Assembly: GCA_023512435.1 (NCBI GenBank)
Contig: JAILZP010000010.1
Location: forward strand, 22,635-86,634
Length of the DNA stretch: 64,000 nt
Direction: 5' to 3'
DNA from: Peptococcaceae bacterium
GTDB taxonomy: Bacteria; Bacillota; Desulfotomaculia; Desulfotomaculales; Desulfocucumaceae
The position numbers and the translations under genes are program-made. Below the pieces are notes generated by a model. It had not been told where the DNA came from, searched no databases, and saw only the letters and a program-made list of their open reading frames with translations. Positions within the stretch are counted from its first letter, which is position 1; the number at the start of each line of letters is the position of its first letter. Of the stretch, positions 17,024 through 25,536 are shown one piece after another.

Positions 17024-18367
17024 TCAACTTGTTCCCGGAGGAGGACCCGCCTCAACAACCCTTGGTTCCGGGGGGTAATAGTCATCCGAGATTAATTCCC
17101 TCCTATCCCCTCCTCCCGCCATCAGGGTCACCCGATACACCATCACGTCAAACCCGGGAGACCCGTCGTTTATGACATTCGACCGGCCGGGCCGCAACGA
17201 AGGATTGATCACGGTCACAATTTCCGGAGGAATGGTTTTTACCTCGAACTCGATTTTATGGTCCGTGTTTTCTTCTTTCTTGCCGATAACGGCTACTCTG
17301 ACAATCTCTTCCTCCGGGTCGGCGGATGCCGAGATGTAAACCGGCCGATCCAGGTTGTTCCTGAACCTTAAATCCAACAATCCATCGGCCACGGTGGCAT
17401 CCAGGCCTGGTGAAACGTACTTGACCGGTCTGGAGTGGGCGTGGCGCTCAACTATTTCCAGGCCGGAAAGCAGAACCGCCCAGTAAAGGGTTGTGGAAAC
17501 CTGGCAAACACCTCCCCCGTAATCATTGACCAACCGGTCGTCAATAATAATGGGGGCCTTTTCGTACCCACCCCGTTCATCGATGGGGGAAACCCGCCGG
17601 TTGAATGAGAATACCTCTCCGGGATCAACCAGAATTCCGTCAATCCGGTCCGCAGACCTGGCCATGTTTCTAATCCGGGACGGGGTCCGGTCTTCGAAGG
17701 GAGTCACGCATTCGGCAAGCACGTCTGTCAAGCCGGATAAGTCCCCATCCCCGACCTGAGGCGGGACCGGTCTTGAGGCAATAACCACCCTCGGAGGCAC
17801 CCCGGCCTGCAAGTCCTCAATCCGGTTCATGGTCTCGGCCAGGTCCATTTCCAGGCCTTCCTCGGAGGGAATAAGCTTTACCTTTTTGTTTTCCGCCACA
17901 AGCCGGGCACTCCGGGGAACCCTGGTATATTCCCGGCTTATCTTTTCCAATTCTTTTTCCAACGCTTCCCGGTCGAATTTAAAAAGTAAAGAAATACTGG
18001 CAGCTCTCGTCCTGTTCCCCAAAAATTCCGAAATCCGGCGCAAAAGAGACCCTGACCGGCCGACTGCATAGGCCTTTTTAACGGCTTCTCCGTAGTCATA
18101 AACGGCCCCTATATCTCTCATCGGAATTTTCCACTGCCGTCCCCCACCCTCAAGGATAAGGCTTTCATTCTCCAAGCCGCCGAATTTTTCCCTGAGGGCA
18201 ATCTCCGCCTTTTCGGGAGACATCCCTCCCAGCGTGACGCCGGCTATGGTTATTCCGGGCAGTATCTTACCCGCAGAACTGCCTTCGAGACAGGACCAGC
18301 CAAAAAGGACAGCCAGGACCGTGTTGATTGCAATAACAGCAGCCAGGACGGTTAATCTTTTATACAA
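17024..18367 (-). CDS. VanW/YoaR-family cell-envelope protein
   Basis: A 447-aa protein with an N-terminal membrane anchor (about residues 5-25), a PG_binding_4/YoaR-like region (about 35-210, marked by GVTLGGMSPEKAE), and a VanW domain (about 215-350) with FSFNRRVSPIDERGGYEKAP and GGGVCQVSTTLYWA. The Cys-Gln and His (ERHAHSRP) of the VanW domain are present; the domain has been likened to a transpeptidase-like fold. The C-terminal 90 residues hold beta-rich sequence and a Pro-rich end. The start is a TTG with only a weak AGTGAT before it, so the N-terminus is less certain. It follows the PRC-barrel gene on the same strand by 30 bases. Confidence 0.87.
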   Translation of the reverse strand: MYKRLTVLAAVIAINTVLAVLFGWSCLEGSSAGKILPGITIAGVTLGGMSPEKAEIALREKFGGLENESLILEGGGRQWKIPMRDIGAVYDYGEAVKKAYAVGRSGSLLRRISEFLGNRTRAASISLLFKFDREALEKELEKISREYTRVPRSARLVAENKKVKLIPSEEGLEMDLAETMNRIEDLQAGVPPRVVIASRPVPPQVGDGDLSGLTDVLAECVTPFEDRTPSRIRNMARSADRIDGILVDPGEVFSFNRRVSPIDERGGYEKAPIIIDDRLVNDYGGGVCQVSTTLYWAVLLSGLEIVERHAHSRPVKYVSPGLDATVADGLLDLRFRNNLDRPVYISASADPEEEIVRVAVIGKKEENTDHKIEFEVKTIPPEIVTVINPSLRPGRSNVINDGSPGFDVMVYRVTLMAGGGDRRELISDDYYPPEPRVVEAGPPPGTS

Positions 18368-18397
18368 AATTTATCACTGCTTTGAACAACTTACTGT

Positions 18398-19150
18398 TTA
18401 TTCGGACACATTCATGGTCAACTCAATGTACTTGTCCATGGCCAGGGCCTTTTCTATGATTTCATCAGTGATTACAGCACCTTCTTCCACTATGACCTGG
18501 CCGCCGGTGCCGACAATTTTCTTGGTTGCCTTTTTGCCGGTCAGATACTGGCGCTGCCTGGCCTCGAAAACCTCCGCCGGATCGCTGGCGTCCTCTGTCT
18601 TGCCGGCGGCAGAACCCGTCCGGGAGGCCTCTTTCTTATCCGCGGCAGGCTTCGTTTCGGACAATTCTTTAACCGTATAATTTTCATAACCGTCTTCGAT
18701 AATAAGGAACTTGGAACCGTAGGTCAGCACCTTTTCCCCTGGTATCGTGAATTCACCGCCGCCCTCGGCCGACACCTGGCAGCCCCTGATTTTGCCGGAC
18801 TGTTCGTCCACCACGTATTCCGACACCGTGCCGACATATTTCCCGGACCTGGTCATGACCCCGGCCTTTATGACCTGGACATCCCTTTCCAGGATGGACA
18901 CCAAATCAGGTTTGGCGCTTACCCGGAATACGTCGCTGCCGTTTAAAACGGTGGCGGCGAACTCACCTATCCCCAGCACCGCGCTGTACGGAAGGGCCCT
19001 CATCTCCCCATACCACTTATCCCTCTCAAGCAGCAGGCATTCCACGCCCCCCTGGTCGGGATTAACCACGATCCCTTCCACCGTGCCCAGCTGATTTCCC
19101 GTTGACACCTCGATTACCGGCAGACCCAGTATTTCTTGGGTTTTTCTCAT
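18398..19150 (-). CDS. PRC-barrel domain protein
   Basis: A 250-aa soluble protein with two PRC-barrel-like domains: residues about 4-80 (LGLPVIEVSTGNQLGTVEGIVV) and about 90-160 (GVMTRSGKYVGTVSEYVVD). A charged, Ala/Ser/Lys-rich linker (165-200) leads to a short C-terminal segment with a GTGGQVIVEEGAVITDE motif. PRC barrels bind RNA or act as scaffolds in photosynthesis, ribosome maturation and cell-division proteins. AGGAGAGAGG before the ATG is a strong site, and the ATG overlaps the stop of the upstream gene by 4 bases. The operon order is TPR-like protein, PRC barrel, VanW. Confidence 0.85.
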   Translation of the reverse strand: MRKTQEILGLPVIEVSTGNQLGTVEGIVVNPDQGGVECLLLERDKWYGEMRALPYSAVLGIGEFAATVLNGSDVFRVSAKPDLVSILERDVQVIKAGVMTRSGKYVGTVSEYVVDEQSGKIRGCQVSAEGGGEFTIPGEKVLTYGSKFLIIEDGYENYTVKELSETKPAADKKEASRTGSAAGKTEDASDPAEVFEARQRQYLTGKKATKKIVGTGGQVIVEEGAVITDEIIEKALAMDKYIELTMNVSE

Positions 19151-20307
19151 TGGACCTCTCTCCTTAACTGGATTATTATTGTTTTTATTCTCCCCATATC
19201 TGTCTCATCAAGCATGGACCCCCAGACGTCCCGCACCATTTCCATTACCGCCAGGGCCTGCCCCCTGCGCCCTTCCGCCATGTATATGGAGCTTATCTCG
19301 ATGCAGATCATGGCGGCCAGCTTGGGCGCCGGATTTAGCTGGAGGGCCTTGAAGAAACTTTCCGCCGCTCCGGACCTGTCGCCCGCCCCCAGGGCGTCAA
19401 AGGCCCGGGTTACAAGCATCCTTATATCCTGTCCGGCGCCGGTGTCCGCCTCACCGGTTCCCTCCCCGGATACAGCTTCCGGCTGCTGTTTTTCCTCGGC
19501 AAGGTGAGGTGAAACCAAATCCGTGGAAGAGACTTCCCAAGCAACCTCCGGTCCACCCGCCGGGGCTGCTTCCTCAAATGCGTGGACGGGTTGTTCAAAC
19601 TCAGATTCGTCGAACTCAGGTTCTTCCGGCTCGAATCCTTCTGGTTCAGGTCCTTCCGGCTCAAGTCCTTCAGGCTCAGGCTCTTTCGGCTCCGGTTCTT
19701 CCAACCAGGGTTCTTCGGGGGCTGGTCCGGGCGCCGTGACAAACGCTTCAATCCGGAAAACCTCTTCGGCCGCTTCCTCCATGACTTCCGCCGCAGCTTC
19801 TTCCGCCGTTTTTTCCGAAGTCTCTCCTGCCGTATCTTTTTCGGTTTCCTCCAGCACTTCTTTTACAGCTTCTTCTGCCGTTTTCTCCGCCGGCGGTCCC
19901 GCCTTCTCTTCCACGGCAGGTATATCCACGTTTAAGCCTGTCCTCCCCAAACCGGGGAATGCCACCCCGCACACTTCCACCTCGGGGGCACCTTCCGCGG
20001 CTGCCAGGACATCTCCCGGGGATGCGGCCGGAGCCTGATTCATGATCACTTCACCGGGTGCAAAGTACTTGTTTTCCACTCTGCAAAGCGTTGCTGCACC
20101 TGCCAGGATCAACACCGTGTAAAGGTATATAATCTGCGGGTACGGTACTCTGGCCACCAGGAAGGGATACAGAACGCACAAAAAAATGGAGATCCCCACC
20201 GCCATGAAGAGGACCGGAGCCCTGATGGCGATCACATGGCGGAGTATATACAGGCACCCAAGTATGGCTAAATTGGCCAGAATAACCAGTAAAATAAATT
20301 CCAGCAT
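19147..20307 (-). CDS. Membrane-anchored protein with acidic repeat and TPR-like C-terminus
   Basis: A 386-aa protein in three parts. Three hydrophobic segments fill residues about 1-85. A long acidic, Pro/Glu/Ala-rich region (about 105-285) contains short tandem units of the EPEG type, encoded at about 19600-19720 by near-repeated 15-base units. The C-terminal 95 residues are helical with TPR-like spacing (FDALGAGDRSGAAESFFKALQLNPAPKLAAM). AAAGGTGACC before the ATG at 20305-20307 sets the start. It is the first gene of an apparent operon with the PRC-barrel and VanW genes. No named family is recognised; a scaffold at the membrane is a fair guess. Confidence 0.8.
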   Translation of the reverse strand: MLEFILLVILANLAILGCLYILRHVIAIRAPVLFMAVGISIFLCVLYPFLVARVPYPQIIYLYTVLILAGAATLCRVENKYFAPGEVIMNQAPAASPGDVLAAAEGAPEVEVCGVAFPGLGRTGLNVDIPAVEEKAGPPAEKTAEEAVKEVLEETEKDTAGETSEKTAEEAAAEVMEEAAEEVFRIEAFVTAPGPAPEEPWLEEPEPKEPEPEGLEPEGPEPEGFEPEEPEFDESEFEQPVHAFEEAAPAGGPEVAWEVSSTDLVSPHLAEEKQQPEAVSGEGTGEADTGAGQDIRMLVTRAFDALGAGDRSGAAESFFKALQLNPAPKLAAMICIEISSIYMAEGRRGQALAVMEMVRDVWGSMLDETDMGRIKTIIIQLRREVQ

Positions 20308-20681
20308 TTGGTCACCTTTGTTTTCGATAATATCCGCCACTTACCAGGATTTATCCCTGTTTATCGACACAATAATGGATTATATTGTATATTCGCTGCA
20401 TTTTTTCCTGCTCCTGCTTGAAGGAACCAGAAAAAACCACGTATTACGAACTGCGGTCCCGAAACTGCTTTGCTCCAAGAAAGGGCAAATATTCCCGGCG
20501 GGGTCTGCCCTGACTGTATTGCTTTTGTGTTCAAAAATTTATAATATTATTTATTATAAGTATTGTTTAAAAAACCATATGAAATTGCAAAAGTGCCAAA
20601 GAGAGGAGTTGGTAGATTCCGGGAAGGACGGCCGTTTTCATCCATTCAGACAGTCAAATAATTAAGGGAGGAATATGGGTT
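20308..20681. other. Intergenic region upstream of the acyl-CoA ligase
   Basis: Divergent promoter region of about 370 bases, AT-rich between 20510 and 20600. It contains a promoter-like pair at 20519-20547. No open frame with a ribosome binding site is present. Confidence 0.55.
20519..20547 (+). promoter_or_regulatory. Putative sigma-A promoter of the acyl-CoA ligase
   Basis: TTGCTT (20519-20524) and TAATAT (20542-20547) are separated by exactly 17 bases, about 135 bases upstream of the ligase ATG. Confidence 0.5.
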
Positions 20682-22298
20682 ATGATGAATTATCCCCTGA
20701 CCACGAACAGCATCCTGAAAAGGGCAAAAATGTTGTACGGCAAGAAAGAGATCGTTTGCAGGGACTACAACGGCATGTTCAGGTACAATTACGCCCGGTT
20801 CTATGAGCGTGTCTGCAGGCTGGCCAACGTGTTGAAAGGCCTCGGAGTACAACCCGGCGACAGGGTGGCCACCCTGGCCTGGAACAGCCACAGGCACCTG
20901 GAGCTTTATTTCGCCATCCCGGGCATCGGATGCGTGCTTCACACCCTGAATCTGAGGCTTTTCCAGGAACAGCTGATCTACATAATAAACCATGCCGAAG
21001 ATTCGGTAATTTTCGTGGACCAGGACCTGCTGCCCTTGCTGGAAGCCATAAAGGACAAAATAAAAACTGTCAGGCACTTTGTAATCATGTCGGACACCAA
21101 GGAAATTCCCGGCACCTCGTTGAGCCCCGTTTATTCGTACGAGGATCTTCTGGACAAGGCCCCCTCCCAGTATGAATTCCCCACGGATCTGGACGAGTGG
21201 TCCGCTGCCGCCATGTGCTACACCACCGCCACCACCGGCGACCCTAAAGGTGTGGTATATACCCACCGGGCCATCTTCCTGCACTCCATGGCCTGCCTCA
21301 CCGCCGACATGATGGGACTAAGCGAAAGGGACACAGTCATGCCGATAGTGCCCATGTTCCATGCCAATGCCTGGGGGATGCCCTTCACCGCCACCTGGAC
21401 CGGCACCAAGCAGGTGTTCCCGGGAGCCCGCCCGGACCCCATGGTCCTCTGCCAGCTGATTCAGGATGAAAAGGTGACCTTGAGCGCGGGGGTTCCCACC
21501 ATCTGGATGGGAATACTCCAGGTGCTTGAAAAGCAAAAATTTGATTTCAGCAGCGCCAGGGGATTCATCAACGGCGGGTCGGCCGCTCCCCTGGCCCTTA
21601 TGAAAGCATACGATGAAAAGGTGGGAGTCCCCATCATCCATGCCTACGGCATGACCGAAACCACCCCGTTGGTCACCCTTTCCAGGACCAAGTCCTATAT
21701 GGACGACTGGTCCCTTGAACAACAGTATGCGGTCCGGATCAAGCAGGGCGTGGTGGCGCCGGGCCTGGAAATCAGGGTGGTGAACGACAGGGGCGAGGAT
21801 GTTCCGGCCGACGGCAAAACCATGGGCGAACTCATCATCCGGGGCCCCTGGATCGCCGGGGAATACTACAAGAACCCGGAAAAGAGCAAAGAGTGCATGG
21901 GGGACGGTTGGCTGCACACCAATGACATTGTCACCATAGACGAGGAAGGCTACATCTACATCTGCGACCGCACCAAGGACCTGATCAAAAGCGGCGGCGA
22001 GTGGATCTCCTCGGTGGACCTGGAAAACACCATCATGGCCCACCCCATGGTGGCCGAAGCGGCGGTCATCGCCATGCCCCACGAAAAGTGGGACGAGCGT
22101 CCCATGGCCTGCGTCGTGCCCAAACCCGAATACAAGGACAGCATTAAGGAGGAAGACATCATCGATTTCCTCCGGGATAAGATGACCAAGTGGATGCTTC
22201 CGGACAAAGTAATATTCATCGATGAAATTCCAAAAACCAGCGTGGGCAAATTCAATAAAAAGGAACTGAGGCAAAAATACATCCCGGGCAAGGCCTGA
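20682..22298 (+). CDS. Fatty-acid/acyl-CoA ligase (AMP-forming)
   Basis: A 538-aa member of the ANL adenylate-forming family that activates a carboxylic acid to its CoA ester. The ATP-binding A3 loop reads TTATTGDPKGVVYTHR, the A5 motif AYGMTETTPL, and A7/A8 GWLHTNDIVTIDEEGYIYICDRTKD; the C-terminal Lys lies in PKTSVGKFNKKELR. Length and motif order fit medium- or long-chain acyl-CoA synthetases of the AlkK/FadD type. Position 3 of the A3 loop is Ala where Gly is more usual. GGGAGG lies 10 bases before the first of two ATGs. It is a single gene with its own promoter and terminator. The chain length of the substrate cannot be read from sequence. Confidence 0.88.
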   Translation: MMNYPLTTNSILKRAKMLYGKKEIVCRDYNGMFRYNYARFYERVCRLANVLKGLGVQPGDRVATLAWNSHRHLELYFAIPGIGCVLHTLNLRLFQEQLIYIINHAEDSVIFVDQDLLPLLEAIKDKIKTVRHFVIMSDTKEIPGTSLSPVYSYEDLLDKAPSQYEFPTDLDEWSAAAMCYTTATTGDPKGVVYTHRAIFLHSMACLTADMMGLSERDTVMPIVPMFHANAWGMPFTATWTGTKQVFPGARPDPMVLCQLIQDEKVTLSAGVPTIWMGILQVLEKQKFDFSSARGFINGGSAAPLALMKAYDEKVGVPIIHAYGMTETTPLVTLSRTKSYMDDWSLEQQYAVRIKQGVVAPGLEIRVVNDRGEDVPADGKTMGELIIRGPWIAGEYYKNPEKSKECMGDGWLHTNDIVTIDEEGYIYICDRTKDLIKSGGEWISSVDLENTIMAHPMVAEAAVIAMPHEKWDERPMACVVPKPEYKDSIKEEDIIDFLRDKMTKWMLPDKVIFIDEIPKTSVGKFNKKELRQKYIPGKA

Positions 22299-22337
22299 TA
22301 CCGGCCCTAAATCTATTGCCTGTGAATATTAGCTTGA

Positions 22338-22361
22338 GGGCGTCCTGTTGCAAGGACGCCC
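22338..22361 (+). terminator. Terminator of the acyl-CoA ligase gene
   Basis: GGGCGTCC and GGACGCCC form an 8-bp stem, followed by TTAATAAT. Confidence 0.7.
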
Positions 22362-22408
22362 TTAATAATGGATAATTACTTTAATAAAGACTCAAACATG
22401 TCGGGTGA

Positions 22409-23392
22409 ATGACCATGCCGGCAAATTTAACACCGCAGTATCACGCCGCCGAAGAGAATTTCAAGAAGGCGGCCACCACCGAGGAAAAGATAACGGCCCT
22501 GGAGGAAATGCTGGCTGTAATACCCAAGCACAAGGGCACAGAAAAACTCCAGGCCGATCTCAAGAGAAGGCTGTCCAAACTAAGGGAGGAGGATCTGAAG
22601 AAGGGAGCCGCTAAGAGATTCGACCCCTTCCGTATTGAAAGGCAGGGAGCGGGGCAGGTGGTCCTTTTCGGCTTCCCGAACACGGGAAAATCCTCCCTGT
22701 TGAACGCACTGACCAGAGCCAGCGCCAAGGTGGCGGATTACCCCTTTACCACCACCATGCCGGCAAGCGGCATGATGCCCTACGAGGATATCTTTGTCCA
22801 ACTGGTGGACCTGCCTCCCATTACCTCCGAGATCTCACCCCCGGGAATTTCCGGGGCGCTGATCGGAGCCGACATTATTCTGGTGGTGTTCGACGCCTCG
22901 TCGGACGACTGCCTGGACCAGATCAACGAAAGCATAAATTTTCTTTATAAAAAGAGGGTTGTCAGGGAAGAGATCATCCCCGGCGTGAGGAGCGTGCCTT
23001 CCCACCGGGTTCTCCTGCTGGGCAACAGGGTGGACCGGCCCGGAAGCAGGGAAAACCTGGATATAGTCAGGGAGCTGAAGCCCGGCGAATTCAAGCTTTA
23101 CACCGTCTCCGCCCTGACCGGCGAAAGCCTGGAAGATCTCAAAACCGTCATATTCAATACCCTTAACGTAATCAGGGTGTACAGCAAGGTGCCGGGCAGG
23201 GAACCGGACATGAAAACGCCCTTTGTCATCAAGCGGGGCTGCACGGTACTCGACCTGGCAGAAAAAATTCACAAGGACCTGGCCCAGAATTTAAAGTTCG
23301 CCCGGGTATGGGGTTCGGCCAGGTTCAGCGGCCAGTCCGTGCCCAGGGACTATGTTCTTCAGGACAGGGACATTGTGGAAATAAACACCTGA
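22409..23392 (+). CDS. Obg/DRG-like GTPase with TGS domain
   Basis: A 327-aa P-loop GTPase of the Obg-HflX group. A helical N-terminal part (about residues 1-85) precedes the G domain: G1 GFPNTGKSS, switch I YPFTTTMPASG, G3 reading LVDLPPI (in place of DxPG), G4 GNRVDR (in place of NKxD) and G5 VSALTGE. A TGS domain closes it (about 265-327, FVIKRGCTVLDLAEKIH). The G4 and G3 motifs differ from consensus, so guanine specificity may be relaxed. The ribosome binding site (GGGTGA) is weak, and the second ATG at 22415 is equally possible. The family includes translation-associated GTPases; the role here is not known. Confidence 0.85.
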   Translation: MTMPANLTPQYHAAEENFKKAATTEEKITALEEMLAVIPKHKGTEKLQADLKRRLSKLREEDLKKGAAKRFDPFRIERQGAGQVVLFGFPNTGKSSLLNALTRASAKVADYPFTTTMPASGMMPYEDIFVQLVDLPPITSEISPPGISGALIGADIILVVFDASSDDCLDQINESINFLYKKRVVREEIIPGVRSVPSHRVLLLGNRVDRPGSRENLDIVRELKPGEFKLYTVSALTGESLEDLKTVIFNTLNVIRVYSKVPGREPDMKTPFVIKRGCTVLDLAEKIHKDLAQNLKFARVWGSARFSGQSVPRDYVLQDRDIVEINT

Positions 23393-23401
23393 AAAACAAT
23401 T

Positions 23402-23431
23402 GGGGCACCTGTCTCTTGCTGACCGGTGCCC
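23402..23431. terminator. Possible terminator between convergent genes
   Basis: GGGGCACC and GGTGCCC pair across a 15-base loop, shortly after the GTPase stop. The T run is poor, so the call is tentative. Confidence 0.4.
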
Positions 23432-23483
23432 GACTAATATTCAGGCGGATACGGCTTCACACTTTCCTTCCCCGCAAATCCCT

Positions 23484-23615
23484 TCATTCGGTCATCTCCA
23501 CCAGCCGGCGCAGGTTGTCTACAATATCGATGATATCCAGCAAATCCATGTTCCCGGTGTACTTTTCCAAGATGCTGGCTATATTGCCCGCCGCCTGAGC
23601 TACTGCCGGCGCCAT
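23484..23615 (-). CDS. Very small protein of unknown function
   Basis: A 43-aa frame with a good ribosome binding site (AAAGGGGGC, 9 bases before the ATG). The sequence is an Ala-rich start followed by LLDIIDIVDNLRRLVEM, an amphipathic acidic helix. It has no Cys and no membrane span. It is below the length most gene callers keep, but the start signal and the isolated position between terminators argue that it is real. Confidence 0.5.
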   Translation of the reverse strand: MAPAVAQAAGNIASILEKYTGNMDLLDIIDIVDNLRRLVEMTE

Positions 23616-23841
23616 GACAAAAGCCCCCTTTCAAATTAGTACTGTATTTTACTTAATCTTAATAGTTAAAATACAATTTAACAATTTATTTCCTGTTAAT
23701 TGCAGATTATGTCCACTAAACGGTTATTGCGCAGGGACCCTCAATTCATGGGGGTTATTCGATGACTTGTGAAATTTTAGACATTAATTATCGCCCGCTC
23801 GGTTTTTCCTCAAGAAGACCGGCGAAATTTAGGGCAGAATT

Positions 23842-23861
23842 AAAAAGGGGGCTATACCCCC
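23842..23861 (-). terminator. Terminator of the tldD gene
   Basis: On the minus strand GGGGG and CCCCC pair around TATAG, followed by TTTTTAATT, 20 bases past the tldD stop. Confidence 0.8.
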
Positions 23862-23881
23862 CACCATTGCGCCACTGCAGG

Positions 23882-25300
23882 TTAGATCCTTCTTATTTTG
23901 CCGTTGCCCCCGGCCTGGACCGTACCGCCCACGATGATGTTGTCTATCCAAATGGTGGGCTGGGCGTCGCTTACCGGGACTCCCTGGCCGTCTTTTCCAC
24001 AGGTGCCGATGGTGAAGCCCAGATCCCTGCCCACCATTTTAATGTTCTTTAAAACCTCCGGGCCGTTCCCGGTGAGGGTCGCCCCCCTGATCATGGGCCC
24101 TTTTTTCCCGTCAACAATCAGAAAACCCTCAGCCACGTCGAACACAAAGTCACCGGTGGTGGTGTTGACCTGCCCGCCGCCCATCTTGGTCACCAGAACA
24201 CCGCGGCCGGCCTCCTTGACCAGGCGTTCCGGGTCATCCTTGCCCGCCGCGATATAGGTGTTTCCCATGCGGGGGATGGGCTTCTGCTGGTAGGATTCCC
24301 GCCTTCCGTGACCGTTGGACCGCACCCCGTCCTTGGACGCCGTCAAACGGTCATAGAGAAAGTCCTCCAGCACTCCGTCCCTGATCAAAACAACCTTCCT
24401 GGAGGGAACCCCCTCGTCATCGAAACTGTACGACCCGTACCTGTCCTGGAGGGTGGCGTCATCAACCACCGTGACCGCTTCAGAGGCCACCTGCTGCCCT
24501 TTCCTGCCCGCGTACACCGACAGCCCCTTTTGCACCAGGTCGGCTTCCAGCCCGTGCCCGCATGCCTCATGGACCATGGTCCCCCCGGCCTCACCGGCCA
24601 TAACCACAGGCATCCTGCCCGACGGGGCCGGCTGTGCCTTCAGCATCCCCACAGCCCTGGCGGCAGCCGTCCTGGCCACATCCTCCGGCCTGTTCCGTTC
24701 CAGCAGGTCAAATCCGGCCATGCTTCCCACGGCCTCGTAGCCGGTCTGGATGATATCACCACCGGCGGCCACCACCTGCACCATCAATCTGGTCCTTATG
24801 CGTTCGTCCTCAACGTAGTCGCCTTCACTGTTTGCTATGGTCACATTCTGGATGACGTCGCCGTACCCCACGATAACCTGCTTTATACATTCCGGATCCA
24901 CGCCCCTGGCTGCGCGGTCAGCGGCCTCCACGGCAAGCACCTTTTTTTCTGTCGGCACCAGGTCTGGCCGCAATCCAAAATTGAACTCCACCAGGGGATC
25001 GACCTTACACAGGTCGATGTTGTACTCCTTTTTTTCTCCCTGGGCCGCACGGCTTGCTATCCCGGCGGCCTCGGCCAGGCCCCGGCGGGTCAGGTCATTG
25101 GTATAGGCGTAGGCCGTGGATTCGCCGGCCAGCACCCTTATTCCGGCACCCACATCAAGGCCGGAGTGCACCTTTTCAATCTTGCCCTCCTCGCAGCCGA
25201 TCCCGGTCACTTTTTTATGTTCAATATAAATGTCGGCAAAATCCCCGCCATTTCCCAGGGCTATTTCAAGGACTTCCTTAATTACCTGCCTGTCTACCAA
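23882..25300 (-). CDS. tldD: TldD-family metalloprotease
   Basis: A 472-aa member of the TldD/PmbA (U62) family. With TldE it forms a protease that trims microcin and other peptides and degrades CcdA. The zinc motif of TldD is seen in MVHEACGHGLEADL (HExxxH) and the Cys-containing C-terminal block lies in TIGTCGKDGQGVPV. A TTG at 25298-25300 is taken as the start, as GAGGTGA lies 6-8 bases before it; a GTG 9 bases further up sits inside that site. No TldE gene is adjacent on either side, so the partner lies elsewhere or the protein works alone. Confidence 0.9.
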   Translation of the reverse strand: MVDRQVIKEVLEIALGNGGDFADIYIEHKKVTGIGCEEGKIEKVHSGLDVGAGIRVLAGESTAYAYTNDLTRRGLAEAAGIASRAAQGEKKEYNIDLCKVDPLVEFNFGLRPDLVPTEKKVLAVEAADRAARGVDPECIKQVIVGYGDVIQNVTIANSEGDYVEDERIRTRLMVQVVAAGGDIIQTGYEAVGSMAGFDLLERNRPEDVARTAAARAVGMLKAQPAPSGRMPVVMAGEAGGTMVHEACGHGLEADLVQKGLSVYAGRKGQQVASEAVTVVDDATLQDRYGSYSFDDEGVPSRKVVLIRDGVLEDFLYDRLTASKDGVRSNGHGRRESYQQKPIPRMGNTYIAAGKDDPERLVKEAGRGVLVTKMGGGQVNTTTGDFVFDVAEGFLIVDGKKGPMIRGATLTGNGPEVLKNIKMVGRDLGFTIGTCGKDGQGVPVSDAQPTIWIDNIIVGGTVQAGGNGKIRRI

Positions 25301-25502
25301 AATAATCACCTCAAAGAAATATGAACCATCCCTCTAAATATTTTAAGCCTGAACCCATCTTTTGATACCATGACCGGCAACAATGCATGCTATGAAAAAA
25401 ATACGGAAACTTCCCTGCCGTTGGCCGTCTGTATCAAGTAGAATATTTTTCCTCCATGGAATATTATGGTATAGGTCGCTCACTGAATTGTTCCTTGTTA
25501 AG

Positions 25503-25526
25503 TCCCGGGCAATTTAAATCCCGGGA
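25503..25526 (-). terminator. Possible terminator of the Lon-family gene
   Basis: TCCCGGG and CCCGGGA pair around a 10-base AT-rich loop right after the stop. No clear T run follows on the minus strand. Confidence 0.45.
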
Positions 25527-25536
25527 TATTTTCTTC

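Noticed and set aside
20584..20602. Sigma-54-like promoter on the minus strand (TGGCAC...TTGCA)
   Set aside because: The GG-GC spacing is too short (7 instead of 10 bases), so it cannot serve sigma-54.
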